Source: Manihot esculenta (taxonomy: Eukaryota > Streptophyta > Magnoliopsida > Malpighiales > Euphorbiaceae). From it: a DNA stretch of 64,000 nt. The stretch is from the NCBI RefSeq assembly GCF_001659605.2, contig NC_035173.2:8119769-8183768 (forward strand), in the 5' to 3' direction. Position numbers and translations under genes: made by a program. The notes beneath the pieces were generated by a model. The model made no database searches. It saw nothing but the letters and a program-made list of their open reading frames with translations, and had not been told where the DNA came from. Of this stretch, positions 47,071 to 60,901 are shown piece after piece; position 1 is the first letter of the stretch; each line of letters starts with the position of its first letter.

Positions 47071-47702
47071 TGATAAATCTTTTTCTCCTCCTACTCCATG
47101 ATAGATCTGACTTTCTTCTTGGTCCATCATATGGGTCCATCAAATGAGTCTCTCAATGTTCTATTTGATGAAAGGACCAGCAAAATAAGAAAAAACAGAC
47201 AGGGGTCTACCGGGGATGTCCCGGTGGAGACCCTCTAACGTTCAAGTCAGATTTTATGAATTAGAGTAGTATATTTAGGCAAGAGTTGCCGAGAGAAAAT
47301 AAAAAATGGAGTCCAGGAAGGAGAAGGAAGAAGAAGAGAGAGCGGATCCCTTTCTCTCTACCCGTGATGTATACCTCTCTGCCACAGTGCTAGCTGTCCT
47401 CTGTCACCCAGCTCCGTACGTACGGATGTTGTCAGGCACCTGCTCCATGCGTAACGGCCATTTAATTCTTCCTAGTACGCGTGTAAGCAAGTCTGCGGGA
47501 TATGTGGGCCGGACACCTCTTCTCATTGAACCCGGGCGCATGATGGACCCGGCCTCATATTGGACCCAGCCTACCCCGCGCCTCCGGATCGGGGCTTGAG
47601 AGGCTGGATCGGTCTTGTTTAAGGAGGGCTCAATGGGCTTTGGCTATTGTTCTCCTCTTGGGCCCGGCCTCGCTCAGGGCAAGGGAAGCCCGACGTTCAT
47701 CA
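47071..47702 (-). repeat. 5' LTR of the retrotransposon
   Basis: 632 bp. The primer-binding-site-like sequence lies just inside it at about 47050-47068 (minus strand TGGCGCCGTCTGTGGGAA). Confidence 0.92.
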
Positions 47703-47707
47703 ATGTG

Positions 47708-50700
47708 ATTGGGTGATAAAATAATTAATCAAATTAAAAAAATCATTTAATTGTCCATTGTTTTGGTTATATTCTTCAAACAAACAAATTACATATTACA
47801 TATTTACGCTTAAATTAATTCACGTAGCGCTTAAATTAATTTTTAATTAATTAATAATTTCATCAAGTGTGTAGATTTAATTAATTAACTGTTTTAAGAA
47901 GAGAAGAATTCAGACTTCAGTAATAGTAAGCAAATTATTTAAATCAAATCAATTAATTTTTTAATATAAATGAATATGTTAATCGCTACTTGTATTGATA
48001 CAATTAAATAATTACATATTTATCTAGATTAATTAGAAATATGTTGTCTTTGTAGGAGATTCAATAAGCCTCTTGAATTTCTAAGAAGATTCAATAAGTC
48101 TCTTGAATTTCTAAGAAGATAACATTGGAGGTGGTGTTGCTCAAAAACAGAAAAAAAAAAATTAAAAACAAAATTTAAGATGAACAAAAATTAAAAACAA
48201 AATCTCACAACTTAAAACTTGATTAACTTTCAACTTCAACTCAAAAAAAAAAAAAACATTTAGCCTCTAAAAGCTGTAACAAAATTGTAGAAAAATAAAA
48301 GAAAAGGGAGAAGAAGAATTCGGCCAAAGAGGAATCGAAAGGGACCGTAGAGATGATGAGAAGAAATATTTTTTACTTCTAAAGAAGCCTTTATATAGGC
48401 TTTTCTCAACCAAAAAGGTAATTATTCAGAATTTAAAAAGAAAAATAAAATAAATCTACTACTTTTATGATGACTCTTATCCTAATCCTGATTTAATTGT
48501 ATTTACAGCAGATAAAATAGAAATCCTGCAATCTGTCCGTCGAGTTTGGATTTCAGCCTTGGACAAGTCCGGATGAAAATAGCTCCAAAACAGTCTCTTT
48601 TGGTTCCTTTTTATATTTTCTGCTCAAAATCTTTCCAAAAATAAAATTTAAGTAAAAAATCAATTATTTATATCAAAACATAGTAAAATCATGAAATTTA
48701 ATATAAAAAAAGTGATGAGTTTTGCAATTTATCAAACTCTAATAACAGGTTCGATTTAGAACAGAAAATAGATATCTAAAATTGAAATTAGATATCCAAA
48801 AATTGAAAATAGATATCTAAATCCAGACAGAAACAATTCAGAAAAACAGAGTATCATGAATATGTATAAAAAATTAAGGCTTTTATAGAATATACAGTAT
48901 CAAAACAAAGATGAGAATAGCTGAAACTTAAACTTAGCAAACATATCTCAAAACATGAAATTATCTTGACAAAAAAAAAAGAAAATGGAGAGATGAACAA
49001 ATATCAAACTTCGTTGAAAACGGAAACTAAAAAATACAAATTTCTTTTTCTTCTTTTTTTTCATTTCTAACAATCATTTATAGAAAATCCTCTCTTCCTC
49101 TTCCAACTACAATACACCCTTTTTATAGGCAAAGGTAAATTTTACAAGGTCAACACATACTCATACCTAAAGATGGTTATGTTACTTGTCTTATACAAAA
49201 GCTTTTTTTAATTTCACTCAATAAAAAAGCTCATCAAAACAAACTTATTGTGACAAAATATCTCCACTGCCAACACTTCTCCTTGAAAATTTTGCTGTCA
49301 ATTCTAGATTTTCTTATTAATTGCAGTAAAGAATTCACCACTCTTAAAAAAATATAGAAGAGAGTAGATATCTAAATATTGAAATTAGATATTTAAAATT
49401 GAAACTATATATCTAAGTGATAGAACTGAGAAAAAATATAACAATTTCAGCAGATTTTCACTACTTCTCAAATAACAAATCATTTAAAAAAAATAGCTAA
49501 GAGCCCATCAACAACAAAGTTGTAAATTTCATGGTCCCTTTAATAAATATTTCTGCAATTTATAAACATATTGATCCTTTTAAAAAATTTTCAGCCTTTT
49601 ATGGACCATGTTGGTCCCTTCAAATAACTTTTAGTTTTTTATGGACTTGCTGGACCCTTCAAGAAAATTTTTTTTTCAATAGTTTAGAGGTCTGACACAT
49701 CAGTTTGAAGATACGATGGTCTATCACAAATTTTAAATCTGTTTATAAACATAAAGGTCTTTTAAAAAATTTTGGATCCGATCAAGAGATAAAATAAAAC
49801 AACCTTTCAAATTTTCTGAAACTTTAAAAGTAAATAAAAAATAAATCCTTCATAAATATAATATCATTGTAAAAATAATTTAATATTTATTTTTATCTAC
49901 CGTCATTTATAAAATTATTTATATCATATTTAATAAAAATATTTTTTTTACTTACTTTTATAAAACAACAAATAATTTTTAAAAAAAAAAGTAAAAACTC
50001 AAAATCAAAGAACTATTTTTTATTTTGACAAAATAAAAAACAAAAATCGTTCTTCTTGATATCGTTGTACACAAACCTAAGTAAACCAAGAGTTATAGAG
50101 GAACTTGCTTTGAGCCAAGAGGATCATGTTCTTTGTGTCTGTTGATTGAAGTATTATCTAGAAAAGTATTTGCCTTTGAAAAATTAACACTCAATTTGGA
50201 CTTAAAAATCGTCACAAACCATCAAAATAAGCAATTAACAAGTAACTGCAACGTTAGAGGTTGAACAGACCGAGTAGGTACGAGAATATTCAACACTGTT
50301 GAAAATGGAAAAAATATATAAAATATAAAATATTCAGCGTTTTCAAAATGACACTAAATTAAAATTAAAAAAAAAAAAGTTTGGATTATTTTGGTTAATT
50401 GGTTATTTTAATTAATAAGAATTTGTTTATGTATTCTGTATTGCCCCTACAAGAGGGAAATTTAAATCCACCCCGTCCAAAGAGGATAGTGCTTTTCAAA
50501 TCCTTTCACAGGGATAAGAGGGAAGGAAAAAAAGAACCGCATATCTGCTGAATGTGCATTAAGAGTAACAACTCGAGGATACATTTAACAGCAAGTACCA
50601 AAATAAAAGCTTTAAATTTGGAATCAAATGACAATTCCTTTGTATAAAAATTCAATTGATTCCATTTCATAATATAAGGCCCAATTAAGGTTGGACACAA

Positions 50701-51103
50701 AGTTCAGGAGCTACATAAGCTAAAGAAATTTAATTTCATATATGGGCACAAAGCCAGATCTGATACGAGGTACTGAAATAGAATATACAAACATGTAATA
50801 TCATATTTTCTAATTATAAACCTATGTTAAATAGAAACTTCTCTTCCTCAAATTCTCTTTCACTGGTTTACAAAATGAAGGGGCAAACTCCAGTCCTCTC
50901 TTAACCTTCTCCATCTACTGAAATGATAAGGATAAGGTTTCTAGGCAAAATTGATCTCTCATCTTGTTGATATAATAATATTAGCTATAGAAAATGCGTC
51001 CGATAATACCATCAGAAGGCACTCAACTCCAAATAAAAACTGTAGCAGTAGCACTACACAAAATTAGCAAAATCACTATTCACGAAGAATTGTCAGCAGC
51101 ACC
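47708..51103. other. AT-rich intergenic DNA
   Basis: No gene is recognised over 3.4 kb. Includes an exact-but-one 30-bp tandem duplication (48061-48120), several GATATCTAAAATTGAAA-like repeats (48770-48825 and 49365-49410), and two TATA-like CTTTTTATAGGC/CTTTATATAGGC motifs at about 48380-48402 and 49118-49132. Some of this may be old retroelement DNA. The AGO6 3'UTR lies at the right end. Confidence 0.4.
48061..48120. repeat. 30-bp tandem duplication
   Basis: Two adjacent copies differing at one position (TCAATAAGCCTC versus TCAATAAGTCTC). Confidence 0.85.
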
Positions 51104-54100
51104 TCAGCAGAAGAACATTGAACATGCGACATTCTTGTGCAACCTAGGCAGCTCAGGAACTGGTACAGGTCCAGCAGATGTCATGCTTCCCTGTCCTGAT
51201 GAAGTTTCGGACAAATCCTCAAACTTCATAAACTGCCCCATCTGCTGTGCAGCAAGGTGAGCGTAACATACAGGAGCCACTGTAGGAAATACAAGAAAAA
51301 CAATGTTAAGGTAGTTCACAAGAATTTCCTCCCTGAAATACTGATTAATGCAGTAAATTTACCAATTGAAATAGCAGTAGTGCTCCTTTGGTACCTGAAA
51401 AATAAAAGAAATTGTGGGTTTAAAGGTTGTACATCTGAAGATAGATAAAAAGCACCTGGGGCTTGAAAAACTTACACATAAGATAGAGAATGGATAAGAC
51501 TTTGCAAGTCATCAGGAGAGAAACCAATCTCATCAAGCAACACATGATAGTGTGCAGGCCTTGAAGTTCCCTGTCAAAAAAAAAGGATGAAAAAATACAA
51601 TACTTGGAGGCTTCATTCATAAATAAGAAACTACTGGTATACTCTTAAGGAAATAATGCATTGCTTAGATCACTTGAAGTTTCCAAATTGGAAGAGCAAA
51701 ATAGAAATACAACCTGCATATGGCTAAAAAAAATTAGCCTACACGATACCAATTAATGGTTTCATTTGCCTATCATGGCACTCATATCTAAATAAAAACT
51801 ACACAATTGATGACATAAAATCTTCCAATGCTCTTATTACTTGACATTAACCGGGGTGTGTCATGTGTATGAGAGAAAAAGACAACTTACGATCATCCCT
51901 GCATGAGCACACATGTAGAAATCATAGTTTCTAGGATGCACAATCTTTGTATCCACAACTGTCCCTGAAGGGGATTGGGAGGAGAAGTAAACACAGGTTG
52001 CATCATGTAAAACATAAAAATGAAATAGAATCATTAACCGACTGACCAGGAGGAACATTTTCAGGGCCACTAGCTTGAAATAACTTTGTGTGATGATTCT
52101 TCTGAGCAACAATTACTGTGAACTTGGGAACATCAACCTCACCAAGATGCTGATAGGCCTATAAAACCAGTTTACTGGCTTAAAAATAACATATGGAATA
52201 TATATGAAATAAATTTTATCCTTTTATGAGCAGAACTTAGGGCATCCAACTAATGCCCTCAAAATCTTAAGCAAATGGCAAAAATCAGGGCCACAGTTTT
52301 ATGCCTTCAAGGTGTGATTCTTGTGAAGTCTAATGCATATAATGAGCTTTAACAATGAAATTGTGACTCCTACTTCAATGAGAAAATCCACTTCTCAAAA
52401 GAAGACTACAGTATACATACAACATTTCAACACATGGGACACTGTGACTGACTGACAGGTGAAACACTGATTGCTGAACCACTAACGGTTGTTGGATTAG
52501 CAAGGATGAACTTCAAATAATTTGAAATATAGAGCACTCAGAAAAAGTTATCATATTATTGGAAATTAAAAATTAAATAGGTAGCTGAACCTTTATCATT
52601 TGCTCAACTTCAATGTTTAGAACTTGATTAAATTGTGACTCGCTCACTCCATCCCTGAAAAATAGAAAAAAAGAAAAAAGAAAAGGTTAATCAAAACAAC
52701 CCAACATTTGACTACAAATATATAAAAACCCAAAAGCATATTAATGACCTCTCTTAAGTTTAACAGCATAAATTTTGTCGTTGATGCAACAGATTCAAAA
52801 ATACCAGAGATAGTTTTTGACAAACAATACCATTGCTTAAAATTCAAAAGTTGTCTAGAATAATGCAAATAGTTGAGTGTATTTAAACTTGCCAATTCAA
52901 TCGTAACAGTCGGAAGAAAAGAAATACAAGCATGCTGTTACCACTCAATTACGGTGCATATAAGTGCCACATCAAAAGGCATATCAATAGTGTTCTCTTC
53001 AATAGGAAGATGTGATGCATAGTTGTGAAAGGCTCAAGGCGCACCAAGGCTCAAAGGGGGATTAGAGCCTAGGCGCAAGGCGCAATTCTGCACCCGATCA
53101 ACTCAAGGCCCAAAAAAATAAAATCAAGTACCAAACATCAAATGCAATATAATCTTTACTTATTTACTACTTTTCACAATCACAAGTCACATATCACGTT
53201 ATCACAATCCACAATTCACAATCATAATAAACTCTAGATTATTGTTTGCTAACTATATTCACAAATCACAATTTACTTGATAATTAACATGATAATAATA
53301 TAAATAGATAATTAACATAAAGTTTAAAAAAAAAAATCAACAATAACAGCAACAGTAGGCTGGTTGGCAATGGCAGAGCAGCATGCCAGCACTATGACAG
53401 CCATGAGAAGAGAAAGAGTAAAAGAGAAAGAGAAGGAAGAAAAAGAGAAAAAATAAAGAAAGGAGAATGATAAACTATAAAAAAAAGGATTTTATGTTGA
53501 GAATTAATTGAAGAGATGAAATATAGGTATATTGAAGTCTTGAAGGTTTATTTTTTCTTCCTCTTCTTCCTCTCTTTCTCTTCTCTTCCTTTTCCTTCCT
53601 CTTTTTTTTTTCTCCTCTTTTTCCTTCTCTCTCCTGCGGCTGCTGCTAGCTGCTGAAGTTATTGTCCTAAAATTAAAAATCTAGGGCAAATTTTGGAGCT
53701 CTCTTACATAGGACACCTGGAAGGGCACAGGCACGCCTCGCCTGTGCCTTGTGCCTGAGGGCGCCTCAGGCACAGTGCCCGCCTGGTGCGCCTTGTGCCT
53801 GAGGGCGCCTCAGGCACAGCGCCTGCCTGGTGCACCTTGTGCCTGAGGCACGCCTTTCATAACACTGATGTGATGTCACCACAGTGAACACAAAAAACCT
53901 TCACCTCATTGTTAAATAACTCGTATACAACCAATAATGTAAGGTTTGACCCTTATTTTTATCAGATCCTATAAGAGAATTTTGAATGAAATGCACCAAT
54001 TCTTTTTAAAGGCTTAAATACTGAATTTTGGTCTAGAATATGACCAACTGTATTAAGAAAAAATTTTTAGGAAACAAACATTGAAAGCTAATGTAGTTAC

Positions 54101-57100
54101 ATATGAACAGTCAAAATATGCTTTAAATGAAACAATGACTACTACCAGAGATAATTCCAAGTTCCATCCCAAACATGCCCATCATGATCTTCTGTCTCCT
54201 GATAAACTCTTTGTAACGTATTCATGTTCACAGCAAACATTACAGAGTTCACAATTACTTGATGTTATCTGAAATCAAATTATCTAGCACCTAGAGACCA
54301 CTCAGACTCCTAATAATTCTATATTCTGAAATGCCACAACCAAGCCCTTATCTCATTGTTATGGAAAATAAGCAAATTGGAATTGAAGTTTTATGAAAAT
54401 TTTTAGCTATTCAGAATATTTCCCTAAAGTAAGAAAATTTACTATCCAAAGAGAATTAGAATCAACGATGCCGTGATACCTGAACACAATAATCTGTTTC
54501 GGTTTGCGCCCATTGCTCGTACAAAAGAATTCCACTAGCAACTCCCTGTAACAATGAGCAATATCATGTCTCAGCTGAATAATAGAATAACTAAACTAAA
54601 AATATTCAAAAGTAAAACTTCATAATTTTATAACATTACATTGGAAAATTTGCAAATTTTTAGTTTCAATGTTTCTTGCTTATGGGATATTTAAGAGCCC
54701 ATATTATACATATATATATACACACACACACACACACATATATATGGGTGTACCAGATAAAAAACATAGAGGGGGTAAGCACAAAGCAAAAAACATAGCT
54801 AGGTGGAAAAAAGTGGTATCCCAAATGCAAGGCAGCATAGAGACATGCACATTACGAGTAAAAATACTGGTAAAAAATTGTCATATAGAATAAGAAGAAC
54901 GAAGGGATCAGAGGTTGGATGTTATAACTCTTGTACCAAATTGATGAAAAAAAAAGAAATCAAGACAAACAAATTGACAAGATTCAAAAGAGAAACAAAT
55001 GAGAAACTAATTATCAAAATCTTTATCTGATCTCGATAATAATCGAGGTAATAAAATCTATTAAAATAGCAGACAACAAATGTACCTATAGCAAAATAAC
55101 CAATCATATTACTACAAGGGTATGAATCCTTGAACAAGAAACCTATTAAGAATCGAACAATCACACAATCAAAGAGTAAATACAAAAAGTAAATAACATA
55201 CAAATTTAATATAGTCCACCAATTTGGCTACGTCCATAACAATTAGAGTTTTCTTACTTATATGTGAGTTTTCAAACTACACTAGGAGAATATTATATAC
55301 TTATATATCCAGGAAAAATACAAAATTACAACATAGTTCTCAAAAAATTTGCCTCATATATAATTAGGCTTCATATCTCAACAAAACCTCTCTAATCAAC
55401 TATTACCAAAGAATCCTAAATACCAAAAGTAGGAAAAAGCAATAATATGCTTAAAAATAAAATTCCTAAATAATAAGACACTAAACTTCCTAATTCTACA
55501 GTATAATCGTAAGTTTGATCCTCTTCCAAAACTGCATTAATGTGTGAAGTTGCAAGAAAAGGAGATCAGTTATGCATATACCAGAAAAATTATCTTTACT
55601 GTTATTTCTCAAAATAGGAAGGGAAAAAGAAAATTACTCACACTACGTCTTTTGATAGACTCAAGATATAAATGAGATTTCAAAGATTCAGAATTTACAA
55701 ATGAATCAACAAACACTGAGGTTATTATCCCAGAAATAATTAATTAGTCATGATAAATTCCATTACGATCTAATGCAGAGATTAGACTTGCATATATTTG
55801 CAAACCCATTACAAATAGTAATATATAGGTCATTCACTAGAATACCTCATGATGCCATCATCACTCCCATTAGCTGAAGGCTTGAATAAAGCATCAATCA
55901 TCTCCACCTTGGGAGATTGCGATCTCACAGAAGCTCTATACCTTGAAATCAGTGGCCAATAAAGAGACCCAACAACCTGAAAGTTTCAGTACATATAAAT
56001 AGAATGTTGATCATGGCATAAACTAATTCATGAAAATTTTAATTTTTAAAGATAAACATTACTGCAGCTATTGATGGGATGTCAGATCGACCGGGAGAGC
56101 CATGAGACACATCCATGCCCAAAATCATTGTAGGAGTATCCTTTATGAGTGGGATATGTCTGGAATCCTCAATTGCCAACAAAGAATTTATTCCTCCAAG
56201 CTATAATACAAGATGACCACGATGTGATATCAATGCCTCTAAAAAAAAAAATACAAATTCTTTAAGCTTCAATTTTTCAGGTATACCTTAGAATTGATCT
56301 TGAGCAGTACATTGGTGAGATATTGATCATTAACCTTAAATGGAGAAATGCATTGTGTAACAATGCCAAAATCACTTAGACATTTCTTCTTCCATGGTCC
56401 TGGGAATTGCAATAAAATTTATGTTTGTCAATCAAGTAATTCAAAAGAGCTGTCTCAGGCAACAGTGAGGGGAGAGGAAGACAGAGAGTTGGACCTAAGA
56501 ATGAGATAAATCTATACCATAAATATCAGAGTTTTTCCTCTCTGGCAAGACGCACAAAATAAATTTGGGTTCCCATGGAAGCTTTGGTATCATCTGTTCA
56601 AACATTTTTTCTACTCTAGAAACTGGACTGCCTCTTCTAGATTGTGGGTCCTCCTCAATTAAGGTATATGGACGCTCAATTTGCTTCATGTATGCATGGA
56701 ACAAATATATGAGTAGAAAGAGATCTTACTAAATTATAGTTTTCAAAATAACAGTGTAACCCAGGTGATATAGAACATAAGGTGCAACATACAATGCCTT
56801 TTCTCCTTCCACAACCAATAAGATCACGAGAGATTTGGCTAGTATCACAGCGAGCCGAAAAGTTTACCACAGCCCAGCGCTCAATGCTATGGGTTTTCCA
56901 AAGTGTCTGTAATAGGAGAAAACTCAGATAACTTTACACAAGAGAGGCAATAAGTGATATATTAAATTTGCTAGCTTTAGCCAAGAGAGGACAAAGGAAA
57001 ATCACTGTTCCGAAGAGACAGCAATTGATAAATAATTTATAGCCAGACTATATATCAGACAGCACCTTGTTATTGAAGTTCCACCGTCCATTGCGCGGGA

Positions 57101-59346
57101 AACAGTCCTCGCTATTTCCTACCTTCAACTGAAAATAACACAGATGTATTCATTTTATCAATTAAAATGCAGCGCACACATTTATCCACCTAAACCCTCC
57201 AACTCACTGATCTTTATGGAAGCAAAGGTTCCACCGAAGATAAAGAAAAGGGTGCCATAAGCATTTACCTTTGGAGTCTCAAGCACACGACCATCAACCT
57301 GCATCAATTGTTTTTCTATAGAAACACCACATGCAGAAAGAACAGTATCATCATCATAACGGTAGTTTTTCAAAGCCTGCCAGGTCACACAAATGATAAG
57401 ATTATTCAAGGCCAAAAACAAAGAGCATACAGGTTTAGGAAAACTAACATCAGTCACAGTTCGCATTCTATCCAGAGGCTTTTGTCTGGATTTTTCAACC
57501 AAAGATGCTCTTTGTGTTGAAGATAGGGATTTTGTATAGCGTTGGAGTGAAACAAGTGAACAAAGCTGCAATATAGTTAAAAACCCAAGGAAGTAAGACA
57601 AGTTTGAGCAAAACAAAATAACAAAAGGAAATGTTAAATAAGAGAATTTAACAGACCTCTATTGGCAGATAATTTGGTCGTTTTGGTTTGCCAACATCAA
57701 GGCAAGGCAGGTATGCAGAGAAGGTGAGTTCTATGCCACAGTGTCTAGTGAAATAATCGTACACAGTTATCTCCACAATCTGTGGCTCACCATTTGCATT
57801 GTCACCATTTTTCATTCTCATCGGAAAACTAGGAAAAAAGACAAAAGTTAGAGTCTCTCCAAGGGACATGGAGAGTGGCAACTTAAAGATGGAAAAGGCA
57901 CAGAACAAAGCACATACTATTGCTGATTGCATGGCTTCTCACTCAAGCCTATAATTTTGTATTCCATGTTTCGGTGCCTAGGCTTAACCCTCAAATTTTT
58001 CAACATTTTTTTGGCCTGTAAATTAAAGAGATGAATTTTCAACGCAAAATATGGTCAATTTTGAGGATCCAGTTTAGCAACTTCTTACCTTTACCCAGTC
58101 AATATAGCGTGGTTCCCGTACATTCTGATTAGCTATCAGAAAATCAATAACTGGTCCAGGGGTTAGGACCATTGTTGTAGACACATCTGCAACACAAACA
58201 AAAAAAGGCTGTGACATCATTGAAGAAGTAACAAAAAATAAGAAATTACAACTACAGCACACAGTTCCATTCAACTTAATCCATGTCTTGATCCCCCCCC
58301 CCAAAAAAAAAATAAAAGAGCATTGTGGAAATGTGGACAGGAAGAAGAGAGAGAGAGAGAATACCCATATTAAGGGACAAGCCACCCTGGGTTGTGCGAA
58401 AACTGGAATGGAATCCCCTAACTCCCGTTGCACCCCCTCCAACATCAGTGAAGTTCCTCATATCATCATGAAAGAATGATTGTCTTACCAAAAGGCACCC
58501 CCTATATCATCATTCAAGCAATTCAGATAAAAAAGGAGTCAACAAATGTATTTAGAGAAAGAGAATGAGAAAGAGCAACTGTAGCACCTGTTAGCTGCTT
58601 GCTGCCTCAAGATAATATCCAGCACTCTTAAAGCATCTTGAGTACTATTATCTGCCTCAACTCCTTTGAGAGCAAGCACAATGGACTTCAAAGGGATTTT
58701 GGCAGCATAGCTTATCTCTACTTTAAAAGTTTTTGAGTGAAAAGCACGCTTTGACCTCTTAGCAGTTGCAGCAGGGCTTCCATTTTCACTATCATGCAAG
58801 GTTTATACAACATAAGTTACAAACATAAAATATTCTAGTGACCAAATCATATATATGAACGGAAAAAGCATATACCGTTTGGCAAATGATTCCTCAAGTA
58901 CCACAGTGAACTCAAATTTGTTCTGTGGCAGAGGCCCCACTGTATAGAGGCTTTTCTCACCATCATAAGCAAACCTTTTACCAGCAAGTTCAGATGAGTA
59001 TGTTTGGCATAGCCTATCAACTAGCTTTCGCCCAATTCCCTTACCTTCAACAGCTTTCTTATCTTCTGAAGTAATGGAAACCTGCAAATTATATAGCATG
59101 TTAAACAAGAACATGGCTAAATACCACTATACCAGAGAGCTTAAATGCTAAACATACACTATATTGGTAAAATACAGCATCTGGAACACTGACAGAAACT
59201 CTAAAGTGGTTGGCAAGCAAAGGTATGCGACGCCCACTAGACCCAAATCCACGTCTGTTAATGATCGAATGTCTAGGAACTGCCAGCTCTGCCTTCACAT
59301 TGGCTGGCATTGGAAGTGGAGGGGATCCACCAGCTTCTTTCTCCAT
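51104..59346 (-). CDS. AGO6: ARGONAUTE 6 (AGO4 clade), 22 coding exons
   Basis: AGO6 loads 24-nt siRNAs and guides RNA-directed DNA methylation. Exons, 5' to 3': 59158-59346, 58876-59081, 58588-58788, 58365-58501, 58089-58186, 57918-58015, 57657-57828, 57449-57565, 57269-57376, 57066-57128, 56793-56906, 56518-56683, 56287-56399, 56063-56200, 55846-55976, 54480-54545, 52591-52654, 52047-52158, 51891-51964, 51476-51570, 51363-51394, 51104-51279; 889 residues. Order: N domain ([20 protein letters not shown]), linker, PAZ (about 270-390), MID and PIWI. The slicer triad is intact: Asp624 in GMDVSHG, Asp707 in FRDGVSE, His839 in YAHLAA. It ends SMFFC, the conserved AGO tail. Overall similarity is clearly closer to Arabidopsis AGO6 than AGO4. 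Intron 16 holds a hAT-like element. All splice phases close. Confidence 0.95.
53018..53867. mobile_element. hAT-like non-autonomous element in AGO6 intron 16
   Basis: The ends are CATAGTTGTGAAAGGC and, reverse-complemented, CAGTGTTATGAAAGGC, flanked by a perfect 8-bp duplication ATGTGATG (53010-53017 and 53868-53875). Sub-terminal regions are rich in AAGGCGCACC/GCGCC motifs, with tandem units of about 60 bp (GCGCCTCAGGCACAG) at 53735-53850. There is no transposase. The 850-bp length, 8-bp duplication and GGCGC-rich ends fit a plant hAT-type MITE. Confidence 0.75.
54716..54748. repeat. (TA)n(CA)n(TA)n microsatellite
   Basis: Compound dinucleotide run in AGO6 intron 15. Confidence 0.85.
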
Positions 59347-60901
59347 CTTTCAATTAAACCAGGAACTTAAATGCCTTACACCTCTAATGAAACAGAAAAC
59401 AATGATCTTCTAAGTGAGAGAGTTATGTATAATGGGACTTGGCGTAAGTATTATCTTAAATTGTGAAATGATTGAACCCAGGAAGTTTCACAAGTCACTG
59501 GTCACAAAGACAGAAAGCAGGTGATAGAAAATTATGCTCATTTTACTAATTAACAGGAAAGCTATCCCCTACGAATAAAGTAAGAAAGATGCAAGATTCA
59601 CACTACAACATAAAAAACATGTTAAATAAGGTTATAGAGACTATCATTCTACAAATGGCAGCGGAGCGGATAGCATAAGAAATTGGGCACTCATTAACAC
59701 TTGTCATCCTTCAATCAAGAAGGATATGTACACACAAGATAACAAGGACACTTACCAATACAAGGTCACAAAAAATGAATTTAAAAAAAAGGAAAAAAAT
59801 TCTAGCGATTAAAATAATGTGATTTTCATTGAGAAAGAAAAGGGAAAAAAAACAACAACAACAAAAAACAAGAAAACCAAATCCATGTGATTTGAAGCTG
59901 TTAGTTTGCTTGTGAGAAGTTATTCAACACACAACTGTTTTATGTGTAACCATTAGATATTAATCATTTATCAAGACCTACATGAAATCCACTATGATCT
60001 ATGGATGTAATAATGGAACAGTTGTATATATAATGATTAGACATTAATCATACTGAGACCCAAATAATATAAACAATGATTAATGGCGATAATAAATACA
60101 CTGGTTGTATGGTAAAATTTCTCCACACTCACACCCAAAATAAACAACGAGAACAACACATACAAACACCTGTGGAGAGCGGGGTAATAAAAACAATGAT
60201 TGAAAAATGGAACCAACATATATAAATAGAGAATCTCATAAGCTTCTAACACATAAAAAAGTGAAATTGGTATAACAAATAAATAAATAAAACAGACTCG
60301 TACAATCCAATGAGATAATAACAAAAGATAAAGCACATCGCAGAAGTTGTATATGTACTGTATAAATCTCCCAAACACAAAAAGCTACAAAAATAAAAAA
60401 ATAAAAATAAAATAAAAATAAAAATAAAAAAACACACACACACACATATTAGCAAGTAAGGAGAGCTTTCAAACCCCAAAAAATAAAAGCAAATCATGGG
60501 CTAAGGCAAGGAAATAGATAATAACAATCCAAAAAGAAAAAAGAAAAAACAATAATAAAAAAATGGAATAATACAGATTTGAAAAGCAAATACACAATCA
60601 CCAGCAGAGTAAAAGCCAATGGAAGTTAGTAGTTAACAATCTTACTGGAGAAATAGAAACCAAATATTAAAGCAAAGATATTTCCATAATCAAAGCAATA
60701 GAGATCAATGCAGCAAAAAAAGACAAAATTAACAAGCTAGAAACCACTAAAGCACCCTCATTGAAGCAAAATCTAAGCAAAAACAACATCGAATGAGGGT
60801 CAAAAGGAAGTTCCAAAGCTGCAAAACAGGCTTCAGAGAAGCAAACAAAATAACAAATAATCGAGCGAACTAAGCAGAAAAAAGGAGCAGAAAAATCATA
60901 C
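59347..60901 (-). other. AGO6 5'UTR intron (predicted)
   Basis: A good donor on the minus strand lies at 60901/60900 (CTCTCTTTG|GTATGATTT) after a leader that includes AACCCTAAATACAG. No coding is seen between it and the ATG at 59346, so a leader intron of about 1.5 kb is inferred; its exact acceptor was not fixed. Confidence 0.55.

Larger units (their letters stand above)
42193..47702 (-). mobile_element. Non-autonomous LTR retrotransposon carrying an ATG18a fragment
   Basis: The two LTRs (42193-42824 and 47071-47702) are both 632 bp. The perfect target duplication ATGTG is at 42188-42192 and 47703-47707. Read on the minus strand the LTR begins TGATGAACG and ends ATTTATCA (TG...CA). Next to the right LTR the minus strand gives AATGGCGCCGTCTGTGGGAA, a primer-binding-site-like start (TGGCGCC), and a purine-rich tract (AAGGAGGTAAAGGGGCAA) precedes the left LTR, so the element is transcribed right to left. 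By eye the LTRs differ at about 25 positions (about 4%), a fairly recent insertion. The 4.2-kb interior has no recognisable gag-pol, so it depends on a partner element. Confidence 0.92.

Noticed and set aside
60037..60497. Hydrophobic open frames on the minus strand
   Set aside because: They lie in the predicted AGO6 leader intron and come from A/T-rich sequence; no recognisable protein.
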